From contig CBDDAC010000032.1 in the NCBI GenBank assembly GCA_965224765.1, positions 8,523 to 72,522 of the forward strand: a stretch of DNA of 64,000 bases. The letters are read 5' to 3'. The translations under genes were made by a program, and so were the position numbers. This document shows positions 34,724 to 43,970 of this stretch, piece after piece. Under the pieces are notes generated by a model. It did no database searches, had not been told where the DNA came from, and worked only from the letters and a program-made list of their open reading frames with translations. How positions within the stretch are numbered: position 1 is the stretch's first letter; each line of letters begins with the position of its first letter. The stretch comes from CAZDBA01 sp965224765 (GTDB taxonomy: Bacteria; Planctomycetota; Planctomycetia; Pirellulales; Pirellulaceae).

Positions 34724-34906
34724 ATTCACCAAACTGAACGATCTTGATGACAGCCAAAACAAGTGGACGCAAACAACAATTCAAAGGCGAGGGTTTGCGT
34801 CGGAACAGTAAACGTTCTTACGTGCGTCTGCGAGGCACACAACAAGACGAGCGGAAAAGCGAGCCACACACAGAGCAAAAAAGAATAGGCGTCCATACAT
34901 ATAGGT

Positions 34907-35131
34907 GTGAAAAGACAACACAGATTAAACACAGCGTTGAACAAGAAGGTTGCAGAAGCCTTGTACACATTGGTCGGTGACACAGAAGATGGTGACGACA
35001 AGGTGCTTCGCTTCCTCATGCTTGAAATGAACGAAGAACAATCAGAGTTCACTGGAGAATTAATTGCACTCTTTCAGAGGTACTGTGAACACGTCAATTC
35101 TTACAAGCCACACCATGGGTTTGGTCAATGA
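34907..35131 (+). CDS. Small hypothetical phage protein
   Basis: 74 aa from GTG 34907, with protein-like composition (LNKKVAEALYTLVGDTEDGDDKVLRFL, acidic middle). No family recognised. An overlapping frame from 34744 (78 aa, Lys/Arg-rich) is less convincing. The 35132-35397 stretch after it holds one palindromic-repeat copy at 35141 and a terminator. Confidence 0.45.
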   Translation: MKRQHRLNTALNKKVAEALYTLVGDTEDGDDKVLRFLMLEMNEEQSEFTGELIALFQRYCEHVNSYKPHHGFGQ

Positions 35132-35278
35132 AGAATCAATATAACAACGTGTTGCATTCCCTTTAGGCACCTAAACCTAGTTTGGTTGGCTTGTCTGATT
35201 CGTAGTCCATCCAAGTTGTGGTCGTCATATTGTTCGATTATCCCTCCAAGTTATAATGGAGTCGCTTCACAGTGAGGC

Positions 35279-35326
35279 AGGCTGGCGATTCGTGTTGTGA
35301 GACTCCACGGACAACCAGCCTTTTTT
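35279..35326 (+). terminator. Rho-independent terminator
   Basis: AGGCTGG...CCAGCCT with an inner TTGT/ACAA pairing, followed by TTTTT. Confidence 0.65.
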
Positions 35327-35397
35327 ATTGTAATCAGCCTAGATACTTTCATGAAAGACAATCCTGAAGATCTAAAAACTACTGCGGTGGTGTTGCG

Positions 35398-35673
35398 ATG
35401 AAGACACGTCGCTGCCCAGACTGCAAACAACTTACAACAAGGTCAGGTTGTTGCCGAAAACACTACGGACTCACAGCAGCAGACAGAGACCAACGATACA
35501 AGTCATCACGATGGCAACGCCTATCTAATGCCATCAAGGCGAAGTATCCCATTTGCCAATTATGTGATGATGCAATCTCAATCGACACGCATCACGTCAA
35601 CAAGCCAACGCCAAAGAACTTCTATGATGGTCCGTTCTTAGCTGTATGCCGTGATTGTCATGCCAAAATGTAA
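35398..35673 (+). CDS. HNH endonuclease next to terminase
   Basis: 91 aa. Zinc-binding cysteines CPDCKQ and CQLCDD, DTHHVNKPTP with catalytic HH, and CRDCHAKM at the end form an HNH fold. HNH proteins next to terminase genes are common in HK97-like phages and are needed for terminase cleavage in several of them. Confidence 0.85.
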   Translation: MKTRRCPDCKQLTTRSGCCRKHYGLTAADRDQRYKSSRWQRLSNAIKAKYPICQLCDDAISIDTHHVNKPTPKNFYDGPFLAVCRDCHAKM

Positions 35674-35902
35674 CAACGTATTGCAGCCTCACTAGGTGCC
35701 GCTCAGTGTAACAGCATGTTGCAGTCTCCACTATCCACTATCAGCGATAGCCCTAGCCGACATGCCATGTAACAACAGGTTGCAGCCTCACTGGATGACA
35801 TGCTATATCCACTATCCACTATCAGCGATAGCCTAGCCGACATGCTATGTAACAGCATGTTGCATCCTCATTAGGTGCCGCCCAGTGTAACAACGTGTTG
35901 CA
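35669..35902. repeat. Palindromic repeat array before the terminase genes (candidate packaging site)
   Basis: Five copies of TGTAACARCRKGTTGCA at 35669, 35707, 35768, 35848 and 35886, with a sixth, ATAACAACGTGTTGCA, at 35141. Between them two copies of a longer block contain CCACTATCCACTATCAGCG. No gene is supported between 35674 and 36036. The position between HNH and small terminase is where pac or cos regions usually lie. Confidence 0.7.
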
Positions 35903-36036
35903 TGTTGTAAAAAAAGCAACCGCAACACTATATAACAAGGATGCTGTTTTTCTGGTGTAACTGGGGTTACTAAGACCGCCCCAATGGCATGTAGATTTTT
36001 TGACCTGTTTTCGAACCCTTTTTCACTAGATAAGGT

Positions 36037-36372
36037 ATGAAGACCCCGAAACATCCTGACTGGCTTTCCAAGCAAGCCGTAGACCACTGGAAAACGCTAT
36101 ACCCTCTACTGTGCACGCCAGAACAAGAACTGCCGTTACTGGCGATGCTGTGTCACTATCTGGCGAAGCACCAAGAACTTGTTGAATTGGTCGCCAACGA
36201 AGGTGACATAGTTGAAACAAACGCTGGTGGAATTAAAGCACACCCAGCTTGCTACTTGCTGAAAAATGTCAGTGAGTCCTGCCTAAAGTTTTCAAAAGTT
36301 CTGCGTGTTCCAAGCGAGCAAATTAAAGAACTGACAAGCGATCCTGCTTTAGACAAATTCAAAAGGTGGTAA
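36037..36372 (+). CDS. Terminase small subunit (P27-like)
   Basis: 111 aa. The pattern is of the P27 family: P-x-W-L, AVDHWKTLYPLL, an all-helical body (LLAMLCHYLAKHQELVELV), TNAGGIKAHPACYLL and a C-terminal KVLRVPSEQIKELTSDPALDKFKRW. It recognises phage DNA for packaging. It overlaps the large subunit gene by 7 bp. Confidence 0.85.
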   Translation: MKTPKHPDWLSKQAVDHWKTLYPLLCTPEQELPLLAMLCHYLAKHQELVELVANEGDIVETNAGGIKAHPACYLLKNVSESCLKFSKVLRVPSEQIKELTSDPALDKFKRW

Positions 36373-37976
36373 TGAAACCACCAAAGAAATTTATCAGGAC
36401 GGCGGCAGATCTTAGGGCAGTCAAGGAAGGTGCAACGTGGAACGAAGACGATTACAAGCTCTTCGTTGATTGGTGCGCCGAGTTTGCAATCCAAGGGCAA
36501 AGACCATGGATCGGTAAACCTATCGAGCTATTTGATTACCAGATTGACAACTGGTTCAAACCGTTGTTGTGCTGGCGTGATCACAAGAATGATTATCGCT
36601 TCAATCGTGCAACATTCGTCTGCATGAAGAAAGTGGGCAAGACCACAGCGATTGCTGCTTACGCTGGCTTCCGTGCTTACTGTTGGCGAAAGAGTGAAAT
36701 CTTCATTATGTCGGCAACGGTTCGACAGACAGATTCACTTTTCAATACTTTGGTTGATTTTCATAAACAACACCCTGAGTTAAGAAAACGCTGGAAGATT
36801 CAAAATCACATTCGGACAATTACTGACACAGTAAGCGGAAGCAAAATTAAAGTTGCTGCTTCTGGTAGCGGTCAGGTAAGTGGACCCAGTACGGATATTG
36901 TCATCCTCGACGAAACAGCGGAATTTGGATACGCAGCACAGAAGACTTTTGATCGTGTCGTATACGCTGGTGCAGCCAAGCCTAATTCACAACTGATATC
37001 AATCTCAACGCCAAGCCATGAAATTGGCAACTTGCATCACAAGCTTTATCTTCATGCAAAAAACTTAATCAACAGCGAAACTGATTTAGACACAGCAACG
37101 CTGCCAAGCGTGATTGAGTTCCCAGAGGAAGAAGATTGGCAGGACGAAGTATTGTGGAAGAAACACCTTCCACACTTGAACAAAACGGTAAGCATTGATT
37201 TCTACAGGACAGAAGCCAGACGAGCCTTGACCGACGTGGATGCTGAACTGGCATTCAGGATATATCTGCTGGGACAATATGTTCGTAATCGCAAAATGTT
37301 TGTTGATTTGAAACTATGGGCGAAGTGCAAAGCAACCAAACCACTAGTTGCACCTAAGTCAACCAAAATCTGTTTAGGTCTTGACAACGGCGGTGCTAAC
37401 GATTTGATCGGAATCACAGCGTTAATTCCGATCAAGGACAAAATTCATATCAAGACCAAAGCCGTCTTGTCCAAAACTGCCTTACACAAAAAGAATCTCA
37501 CTGGACAAACACAGTATCAAGCATGGGTTGATCAAGGTTTGATGGAAGTTGTGGACACAGAAACAATCAAATTTGAAACAGTGTTACGACTGCTGGAAGA
37601 ATTCTATGAAAACTATGACGTGAAAGCATTGGCTTACGATCCATGGCAACTAACTGATTTGGAGAAAGCATTCAAGAAAAAGAAACGGTTAACAATCGAA
37701 ACGCCACAATTTGGCAAGTACCTAAGTCCTCTGATTCTCGAATTTGAACGGAAGATAAAGGAAGAGACATTTGTACATTATGAAGAACCGCTATTAGATT
37801 TTTGCATGATGAATTTTCAGGTGAAGGAAAACAAGTATGGCAAGCTGGAATTCAACAAAGAAAACAGCCGTACAAAGATTGACTTGGCGTGTTCAACAGT
37901 GATTGCATTGAATGCATTACCAGAGGTGACGAAAAAAGGAACTGATTGGCAGCATAGCCCTGTTATATCGTTCTAA
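36366..37976 (+). CDS. Terminase large subunit
   Basis: 536 aa. The N-terminal ATPase has FVCMKKVGKTTAIAAYAGF (Walker A variant) and DIVILDETAEFG (Walker B). The C-terminal RNase H-like nuclease has LGLDNGGANDLIGI with the first catalytic Asp, and YDPWQLTDLEKAF. It cuts concatemeric DNA and pumps it into the prohead through the portal encoded next. Confidence 0.92.
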   Translation: MVMKPPKKFIRTAADLRAVKEGATWNEDDYKLFVDWCAEFAIQGQRPWIGKPIELFDYQIDNWFKPLLCWRDHKNDYRFNRATFVCMKKVGKTTAIAAYAGFRAYCWRKSEIFIMSATVRQTDSLFNTLVDFHKQHPELRKRWKIQNHIRTITDTVSGSKIKVAASGSGQVSGPSTDIVILDETAEFGYAAQKTFDRVVYAGAAKPNSQLISISTPSHEIGNLHHKLYLHAKNLINSETDLDTATLPSVIEFPEEEDWQDEVLWKKHLPHLNKTVSIDFYRTEARRALTDVDAELAFRIYLLGQYVRNRKMFVDLKLWAKCKATKPLVAPKSTKICLGLDNGGANDLIGITALIPIKDKIHIKTKAVLSKTALHKKNLTGQTQYQAWVDQGLMEVVDTETIKFETVLRLLEEFYENYDVKALAYDPWQLTDLEKAFKKKKRLTIETPQFGKYLSPLILEFERKIKEETFVHYEEPLLDFCMMNFQVKENKYGKLEFNKENSRTKIDLACSTVIALNALPEVTKKGTDWQHSPVISF

Positions 37977-37983
37977 ATACCGC

Positions 37984-39465
37984 TTGATGATCATAGATAC
38001 CTGTATGATCAAGCGATTAAGAAAATGGTTTTTACCTACAGAAAAAGTAACACTTGGTGATATTCTTCGCACCAGTTACAGCAGTGGCAATCAAGCGATA
38101 ACACCAAGATCAATCCTTAGTCATCCAGCCGTATGGCGTGGCGTGGACTTGATCAGTACGAGTGTTGCGAAAATACCGTACAGCGTTTACGAAACTGACG
38201 AAGACGGTAGCCGTAAGACTGCAAAAAGCCATCCTGCTTATCCACTGTTGAAACTCAGACCTAATGAGATCTACAGTAGGTTTCAGCTAATCAAGTGTTG
38301 GGTGGTCAACACCCTGACTTATGGCGATGGCTTTGTCTTTATTGACCGTGATGACATCGGAAGACCAATTGGTTTGTACCTGCTGGATTCCAGCACGGTA
38401 ACAATCGTGAACGAAGACCGAAGTCTTTACTACTTCGTGCGAGATCATCAAGGCAAAATCCAGACATTAGACGCAAGTCAAGTTTTGCATCTGCGAGGTC
38501 TCGGCAATGATGGCGTTAGTGGTCTGCCAATCTACAAAGTGTTGGCGGATGCTTTTGGACTTGGCTTGACATTGCAGCGATATCAGAACGTCTACTTCCA
38601 GAATTCTGGCAAGCCATCTGTTGTCATCAAACTACAGGACGAACTAAGCAAAGAAGAAATTGAAGAATTTCGTGATGCTTGGGGCAATGTTCATCAAGGT
38701 GTGGAGAATTCATTCAAGCCTGCTTTCCTGAGACCCGGCGCTGACATAACTACCCTTCAATCTGATTCAGCAATCGAAAGCTTGAGTAACTTACGTGAGC
38801 ATGACTTAATCACAATCGCTGGTTGTCTTGGAATTCCGCCACATAAGCTTGGTGCAAAAAGTGTTTCCGTTTCATACGGTTCGCTCGAACAAGAGAACTT
38901 GTCATTCATTCAGGATATCGATGGTTGGACTACACAATTAGAACAAGAGTTGAGCTTGAAGATGCTTCGACAATCTGAAATAGCAACCCATTACATCGAA
39001 GGCAACAGGGAATCTCAGGTACAAGCCGACAGCAAAACGAAGGCAGAACTGCTTGCTATCTATCGCAGCAATGGAATGCTGAGCGATGAGGAAATTAGAA
39101 GAAAGCTCAATCAACCTGTTGATTTTGAGGGAACGTTCTGGACTTCCACTAGCTTGACTGAAAGATCAAAAGCAATGCATTCGCCAGCAGTGGAAGCAAT
39201 ACAGGAAGAAGAAGTGGAAGACACAGAAGAAAAAGCAGCATCTCTTGCAAAGCAGATCACGAAATCAACAGTGGAACGATTGTTGAGACGAGCGAGCAAG
39301 ACAGGCAAGTTTGAATTGTGGAACGAAGAATTTGGAATGCTGGAAGGCTTCGCAAACTTACAGTTGCCGCATGAAGAACTGGAATCTGTGTTACCAGAAC
39401 AACGCCAAGCCGTCATTGATCAACTCGATGCAGACACAATCACAGAGGTACTATGGACAAAATAA
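37984..39465 (+). CDS. Phage portal protein, HK97 family
   Basis: 493 aa (TTG 37984; ATG 37987 and 38005 are alternatives). Typical features are HPAVWRGVDLISTSVAKIPYSVY, YGDGFVFI, the ring-forming core and GIPPHKLG, followed by a variable acidic C-terminal region. It forms the dodecameric DNA entry ring of the head. It overlaps the protease gene by 13 bp. Confidence 0.92.
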   Translation: MMIIDTCMIKRLRKWFLPTEKVTLGDILRTSYSSGNQAITPRSILSHPAVWRGVDLISTSVAKIPYSVYETDEDGSRKTAKSHPAYPLLKLRPNEIYSRFQLIKCWVVNTLTYGDGFVFIDRDDIGRPIGLYLLDSSTVTIVNEDRSLYYFVRDHQGKIQTLDASQVLHLRGLGNDGVSGLPIYKVLADAFGLGLTLQRYQNVYFQNSGKPSVVIKLQDELSKEEIEEFRDAWGNVHQGVENSFKPAFLRPGADITTLQSDSAIESLSNLREHDLITIAGCLGIPPHKLGAKSVSVSYGSLEQENLSFIQDIDGWTTQLEQELSLKMLRQSEIATHYIEGNRESQVQADSKTKAELLAIYRSNGMLSDEEIRRKLNQPVDFEGTFWTSTSLTERSKAMHSPAVEAIQEEEVEDTEEKAASLAKQITKSTVERLLRRASKTGKFELWNEEFGMLEGFANLQLPHEELESVLPEQRQAVIDQLDADTITEVLWTK

Positions 39466-39989
39466 CAATGACATGGAGTCATCCGCTTAAATCAAACGAA
39501 AACAAGATAACTGGCTTGGGGATGGTTTACTTCGATGGAAGTGAAGGAACACGTTGCGAATTTGCACCAAAGAAATTTGAAGCACTCGCACCTAATGCCA
39601 AGATCATCCTGCATCGTGATGACGTTATCTGTTGTTATAACCATGAATTTTCGAAAATCCTTGGGAGGCAAAGCAACAACACCTTGCAATTGCTGCAAAC
39701 AAAGGATGGTTTGCAATATGAAGTGCAATTAAATGAGAAAGATCCTGAACACCAAAGTATCAAAGCGAAAATTGATCGAGGTGATATTGCCTCTAGTTCG
39801 GCAACGTTTCGCCCCACAAAGCAATACGTCAAAGGTGATACCATTTTGTATAGTGAAATCGAATTGTACGAGATCGGACCTGTACCAATGCCAGCCATGA
39901 CGGCTTCCACTGCGTTTAGTGGTGAATCAAATAGCTACAGCAACCTGTTATTTGAAACTCAAAAGCGATTGCAGCAAATTACAGAGTAA
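39453..39989 (+). CDS. HK97-family prohead protease
   Basis: 178 aa. A herpesvirus-protease-like fold with the catalytic His in CCYNHEFSKILGR and the Ser in DIASSSATFRP. It matures the capsid by removing the scaffold (delta) region of the major capsid protein encoded next. Confidence 0.88.
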   Translation: MDKITMTWSHPLKSNENKITGLGMVYFDGSEGTRCEFAPKKFEALAPNAKIILHRDDVICCYNHEFSKILGRQSNNTLQLLQTKDGLQYEVQLNEKDPEHQSIKAKIDRGDIASSSATFRPTKQYVKGDTILYSEIELYEIGPVPMPAMTASTAFSGESNSYSNLLFETQKRLQQITE

Positions 39990-40016
39990 GCAATCTCCCT
40001 GATTGCGCCGTGTTAG

Positions 40017-40050
40017 CCGCCATTGAATGAAAATTCTTTGGCGGTTTTTT
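40017..40050 (+). terminator. Rho-independent terminator
   Basis: CCGCCA / TGGCGG with an inner GAATGAAAATTC loop, then TTTTTT, between the protease and capsid genes. It may set the high capsid transcript apart. Confidence 0.75.
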
Positions 40051-40142
40051 CATGCGCCACCACTAGATATCCAAAGTAGCCCAAAGGCTACCAAGCAATC
40101 CAACGATTGCCACAAAGCGTGATATTTACATTGGTGGTCTTA

Positions 40143-41351
40143 ATGAAGATTCAAGAACTAAAAGAACAGAAAGAAACAGAACAAAACAAGCTAACGCAAC
40201 TAAGCGAATCATTGAACGAAGGCGAGGTCTTCAATGAAGATCAGTTGCAACAATGGGACGAGGTCAAAGGAAATCTTGACAATCTCGATTCTCAAATTCA
40301 AACAGCAGAACGATTGCTGGCTGTCAAAAAGCCAGAAGCTAAAAGCAGCACCAGCATTATCTTCACCAAGAAGAAGCCGAATGTTGAAAATGCGTTTCGT
40401 GCTTGGACATCTGCACAATTGAATCGTAAGGAATGGATTCAAAAAGATTGGTTGTCTGACAATCTCGATTTGCATTCTGCAATCGAAAGCCCTGTACGCT
40501 GGGATCAGTCAGTAGGTGTGGATGATGCTGGTGGCTTCGCTGTTAACGAAAGTGTGATTGGTGGCGTGGTTCGCAATTTGAAGGCATTTGGCGGAATGCT
40601 TTCTGCTTGTAAGGTGTTTTCCACAAGCAATGCCGCACCGATCAAAAAGAACATTCACGACAGTACAACATTCAAAGCTGTAAAAACTGCTGAGTTGGCG
40701 ACAATAACACAAACCCAAAGAACTTTGGGCAATGTTGTTTTTGGCGGAACTGATTATGCAGCAGCAACCACAGAAATTTCGGCACAACTTGTACGTGACT
40801 CAGCTTATGACATCGTTGGTGAGTTTCAAAAAGATTTGGCTGAATCCTTTGGTCGTGGACTCAATGAGTCCTGCACAACTGGTACAGGCACAGGCGAGCC
40901 AGATGGAATTGTAGCAGCCGTATCTGCTGCGACACCAACAGTGCTGTCGCATGATGGCATTTTGGAATTGATGCACTCAGTGAACGAAGCCTATCACGCC
41001 AGTAACAAGTGTGGCTTTATGTGCAGTCAGCAGACTTTGCTTGATATCAAGAAAGCCTTGAAGGACGCAGATGGAAGACCGATGTACACCAATGCTGGAA
41101 ATAACAGTGTGGTGCAGGGGTTTTCATACCAGATCGAAGGCAAGCCAGTATGGGTAAACTCTGATATCCCAGCAGGCACACTGCTATTCGGCGACATGGA
41201 ATCGTATGAAATTCGTTTGGTTGGAAACATGGTCATTCGTCCGTTGAACGAATTGTTCGCTATGACAAATGCAATCGTCTACGTTGGTCACTGGTGCTGG
41301 GACGGACGATTGTCAGTTGCAGACGGTATCAAGAAACTAGTGGTTGCCTAA
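40143..41351 (+). CDS. Major capsid protein, HK97 fold
   Basis: 402 aa from ATG 40143. The first ~75 residues are a charged coiled coil (MKIQELKEQKETEQNKLTQL...), the scaffold-like delta domain. The mature domain has HK97 features: GGFAVNESVIGGVVRNLKAFG, DSAYDIVGEFQKDLAESFGRGLNESCTTGTG, GFMCSQQTLLDIKKALKDADGRP and a P-loop-like C-terminus. It assembles into the icosahedral head after protease maturation. GTG 40107 is an unlikely alternative start. Confidence 0.92.
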   Translation: MKIQELKEQKETEQNKLTQLSESLNEGEVFNEDQLQQWDEVKGNLDNLDSQIQTAERLLAVKKPEAKSSTSIIFTKKKPNVENAFRAWTSAQLNRKEWIQKDWLSDNLDLHSAIESPVRWDQSVGVDDAGGFAVNESVIGGVVRNLKAFGGMLSACKVFSTSNAAPIKKNIHDSTTFKAVKTAELATITQTQRTLGNVVFGGTDYAAATTEISAQLVRDSAYDIVGEFQKDLAESFGRGLNESCTTGTGTGEPDGIVAAVSAATPTVLSHDGILELMHSVNEAYHASNKCGFMCSQQTLLDIKKALKDADGRPMYTNAGNNSVVQGFSYQIEGKPVWVNSDIPAGTLLFGDMESYEIRLVGNMVIRPLNELFAMTNAIVYVGHWCWDGRLSVADGIKKLVVA

Positions 41352-41451
41352 AAATGAAACTTGAAAACGTTTAGCTTGTAGCTAAGCCAGCCGCCTGTAA
41401 CTTGTTGTTATGGGTGGCTATTTTTATGCGCTGACATGAATAGATACTTTC

Positions 41452-41973
41452 ATGTTATTGATAAAAGCCCAAGACATTTTGCCCATCACACTTCAGACCG
41501 TCAAGGATTATTGGCGGATTGAATTTGATGATGATGACGACACAATTTTACGCTGTCTTAAAGCTGGGATTGTGGACGTGGAACTGAGCATTGAGCGGGA
41601 TATCATCACTCGACAGTGGGAACAGTCTTTTTGTAACACTTCCAAGCTGCAACTGGATAGATCGCCATTGATTTCGGTTGATGTGATCACGGTCGATGGT
41701 AGTGAAAGTGTTGACTACACCGTTGACGCCAAGTATTTCACTCGTCCAGTAAATCGTCCTGTCATCCATCTTGATACGGCTGGTGTTGAGACTTCTGTTG
41801 TTTATACAACAGGAATGGAATCCTGTAGCCCAGTAGTTGAACAAGCCGTTCTATACGCTGCTGGTCTGTTTTATCACAACAGGGAAGCTGAAGTCATCGG
41901 GACAATTACAAGCCCGTTGAAACTTGGTTACACAAGGTTGTTAAACAAGTTGAAAGCAGGGGGTTACTTTTGA
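41452..41973 (+). CDS. Head-tail connector protein (gp6-like)
   Basis: 173 aa. VKDYWRIEFDDDDDTILRCLKAGIVDVELSIERDI is the typical start of gp6/Gp15-like DNA-packaging adaptors, and the C-terminus contains EQAVLYAAGLFYHNREA. It forms a ring below the portal. The next gene overlaps by 4 bp. Confidence 0.8.
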   Translation: MLLIKAQDILPITLQTVKDYWRIEFDDDDDTILRCLKAGIVDVELSIERDIITRQWEQSFCNTSKLQLDRSPLISVDVITVDGSESVDYTVDAKYFTRPVNRPVIHLDTAGVETSVVYTTGMESCSPVVEQAVLYAAGLFYHNREAEVIGTITSPLKLGYTRLLNKLKAGGYF

Positions 41974-42290
41974 GAACTGGGAAAATGGCGTATCGTGCCA
42001 CAGTACAAAAACCAAGCAATCCAGATCGTAAAGGTGTAAGACAAACATTTGAAGATGTAGCCACTATCTGGTGTTCAATTCGTCAAATGAAAGCCAGCGA
42101 GAAAGTAGCAGGCAATCAAGTTGTAACTATTGGCGACTATGAAATCAGGCTTTGGGGAATACCTGAACTGGTCGAAACTTGGCGACTACTACACGGAAAC
42201 CACATTTACAACTTTGGTCATGTTGATCAGCCGAATTTATTGAGCAGAGAAATAGTGATCATGGCAAAAAGGATAAAGAATGCGAATTGA
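41970..42290 (+). CDS. Head closure / head-tail adaptor protein
   Basis: 106 aa from TTG 41970. RATVQKPSNPDRKGVRQTFEDVATIWCSIRQM and YEIRLWG match the SPP1 gp16-like head-tail joining family (a small beta-barrel stopper). It overlaps both neighbours, as is usual in this block. Confidence 0.75.
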   Translation: MRTGKMAYRATVQKPSNPDRKGVRQTFEDVATIWCSIRQMKASEKVAGNQVVTIGDYEIRLWGIPELVETWRLLHGNHIYNFGHVDQPNLLSREIVIMAKRIKNAN

Positions 42291-42441
42291 AAAAACATAC
42301 AAACAATGGTGGTTGGTTGACGATAACGGCAACCGCCACAACGTCGCCGAACTTCTGATTAGCCTTGTTGGTGAACAGAAGCCAGAAGAAGCACCAGTAA
42401 TCAAAACAAAAAAGAGGAAAGTTGCTAAGCCCAACGTTTGA
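42280..42441 (+). CDS. Small basic phage protein, 53 aa
   Basis: Starts at ATG 42280 inside the end of the adaptor gene and ends at TGA 42441 inside the start of the gp10-like gene. It reads MRIEKTYKQWWLVDDNGNRH..., then an AELLISLVG helix and a Lys-rich tail. The tight overlaps with both neighbours and the protein-like sequence support it as a real gene. Function unknown. Confidence 0.65.
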   Translation: MRIEKTYKQWWLVDDNGNRHNVAELLISLVGEQKPEEAPVIKTKKRKVAKPNV

Positions 42442-42856
42442 AGTTACAGGACAAAAATTGATTGATCGAGCGTTCAAAAAGCTTGGTAACACCGTTGGAA
42501 AAAAGCCCATTCGTAAATCGGCTAGAGCAGCGGCTAGGATTTTCGCCAGCAAGATCAAACAGAACGTTCCTGTAAAAACTGGATCGTTAAAGAAGGCCGT
42601 CAAGGTCAGGACATTGAAAGCAAAACGTGGCTCAATTTTGATTGGTGCTACTACTGGTGATCCTCGTAGCACCAATCTTAATTCTGGTGAACAGTTTTCA
42701 GGTGGCTTTGTTGAGTACGGACGAAAAGGGGGTGGTTGGCACAAGGGTAGTGTGAAAGAGCAGCCGTTTATCAGACCTGCTTTTGAAAGTGAGAAAACCA
42801 AGGCGAATAAAAAAGCAGTGGAAGTATTAGCCACTGAAATCAATAAGGAAATTTAA
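42422..42856 (+). CDS. HK97 gp10-like tail-terminator/joining protein
   Basis: 144 aa from TTG 42422. The basic helix KKPIRKSARAAARIFASKIKQNVPVKTGSLKKAVKVRT and FVEYGRKGGG...QPFIRPAFES are family signatures of HK97 gp10. It joins the tail to the head complex. Confidence 0.85.
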   Translation: MLSPTFEVTGQKLIDRAFKKLGNTVGKKPIRKSARAAARIFASKIKQNVPVKTGSLKKAVKVRTLKAKRGSILIGATTGDPRSTNLNSGEQFSGGFVEYGRKGGGWHKGSVKEQPFIRPAFESEKTKANKKAVEVLATEINKEI

Positions 42857-42861
42857 AAGCT

Positions 42862-43890
42862 GTGATCATTGAATTACAACAAGATTTGGAAACCAGAACT
42901 GGTTATCCCGTTCACTTCGTGTCAATCACCGAAGAACAACGAAGACCATGTTTGACAATCCGCAAGAGCAGCAGTGAACACAAGCAGAGCTTGAATAAGG
43001 CTACTGGAATTGTTGTCGCTGGCGTTGAAATTGAGATATACGCCGATGACTACTTGGCGCTGGAAGAAGCCACAGCAGCCGTTGACGAGCATTACAACGG
43101 ACAAGTGTTAACGCTTGGTGGTTATGAATGCAAATTCTTACTTGACGATCAGGAAGATGATTCTTTTCCACCACCAGCTAACAGCGATGATTGGATTTAT
43201 TGGCGGAAGCTTTCTTTGCGAGTCCATTACAAAAAGATCGTGATTCCCAGTTACACCTTTAACGAGTTTGCTACGGGTGGCGTCTACACCAATGGTGGCA
43301 GTGCTGATATATCAGCAGTGCGAAGCGAGGTTGGAGCGGGTGGAATCATATGTGGTCGATACAACGGTCAGTCTGGCGAAAAAATAGCCTTCACCGATGG
43401 CTATGGATATACCAAGGCATACATCAGCGAAGATCTTGGCACAGGCGATTTCGACGTTGAAGTGATCATCACACAATGGGCAAGCCTTAGATTGATTGGA
43501 TTTGGTGATGAAGGCGAGTTGCTGGATAGCACGACAAAAACAAACTACAAGTTCTATTATCATTTCAACAGCTACTGGTACATGCCATCATTCATGGCAA
43601 CTGCCAATGTTCCAGCCCATCAGTGGATCAACGAAGTTCACAGAATGAGTAAGGTTGGAAACACGTACTCATTTTACAGAGATGGCGTTCTTTATGCTGA
43701 TGGTACAGCGAGCTTGACCAGTCATTACATTAACGTCGGCGGGTTCTCCGAAGGTGGAGAAATTGAATCCATTAGGTATCGTCCTAGCGGTAGTGACTGG
43801 ATCAAAATCCCATGGGATGAAACGAAGACACAAAATGCAACAAAAAGCGATTCACCATTAGGCAGCATGGCACATATTGAATTTGTCTGA
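42862..43890 (+). CDS. Tail completion protein fused to a lectin-like domain
   Basis: 342 aa from GTG 42862. The first ~130 residues resemble tail-completion proteins of the DUF3168/gp17 type (LQQDLETRTGYPVHFVSI, IEIYADDYLALEEATAAVDEHYNG). The remaining ~210 residues are rich in strands and aromatics (FYYHFNSYWYMPSFM, NTYSFYRDGVLYADGT), resembling a concanavalin A-like lectin/LamG fold. The fusion would place a carbohydrate-binding domain on the tail or head-tail junction. That is unusual, and its role in adsorption is a guess. Confidence 0.6.
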   Translation: MIIELQQDLETRTGYPVHFVSITEEQRRPCLTIRKSSSEHKQSLNKATGIVVAGVEIEIYADDYLALEEATAAVDEHYNGQVLTLGGYECKFLLDDQEDDSFPPPANSDDWIYWRKLSLRVHYKKIVIPSYTFNEFATGGVYTNGGSADISAVRSEVGAGGIICGRYNGQSGEKIAFTDGYGYTKAYISEDLGTGDFDVEVIITQWASLRLIGFGDEGELLDSTTKTNYKFYYHFNSYWYMPSFMATANVPAHQWINEVHRMSKVGNTYSFYRDGVLYADGTASLTSHYINVGGFSEGGEIESIRYRPSGSDWIKIPWDETKTQNATKSDSPLGSMAHIEFV

Positions 43891-43970
43891 TTCAATTTCT
43901 GACAACGACAAAAAAAACAAACTGATAGAGCTAAATAACTCTAGTTATAACTAAAACAACTAGAGGTAAA

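Noticed and set aside
34744..34980. 78-aa Lys/Arg-rich frame
   Set aside because: It overlaps the better frame at 34907, lacks a family match or ribosome-binding site, and I could not support it.
35669..35902. CRISPR-like array
   Set aside because: Repeats are short (17 bp), quasi-palindromic and irregularly spaced, spacers are partly duplicated, and there are no cas genes.
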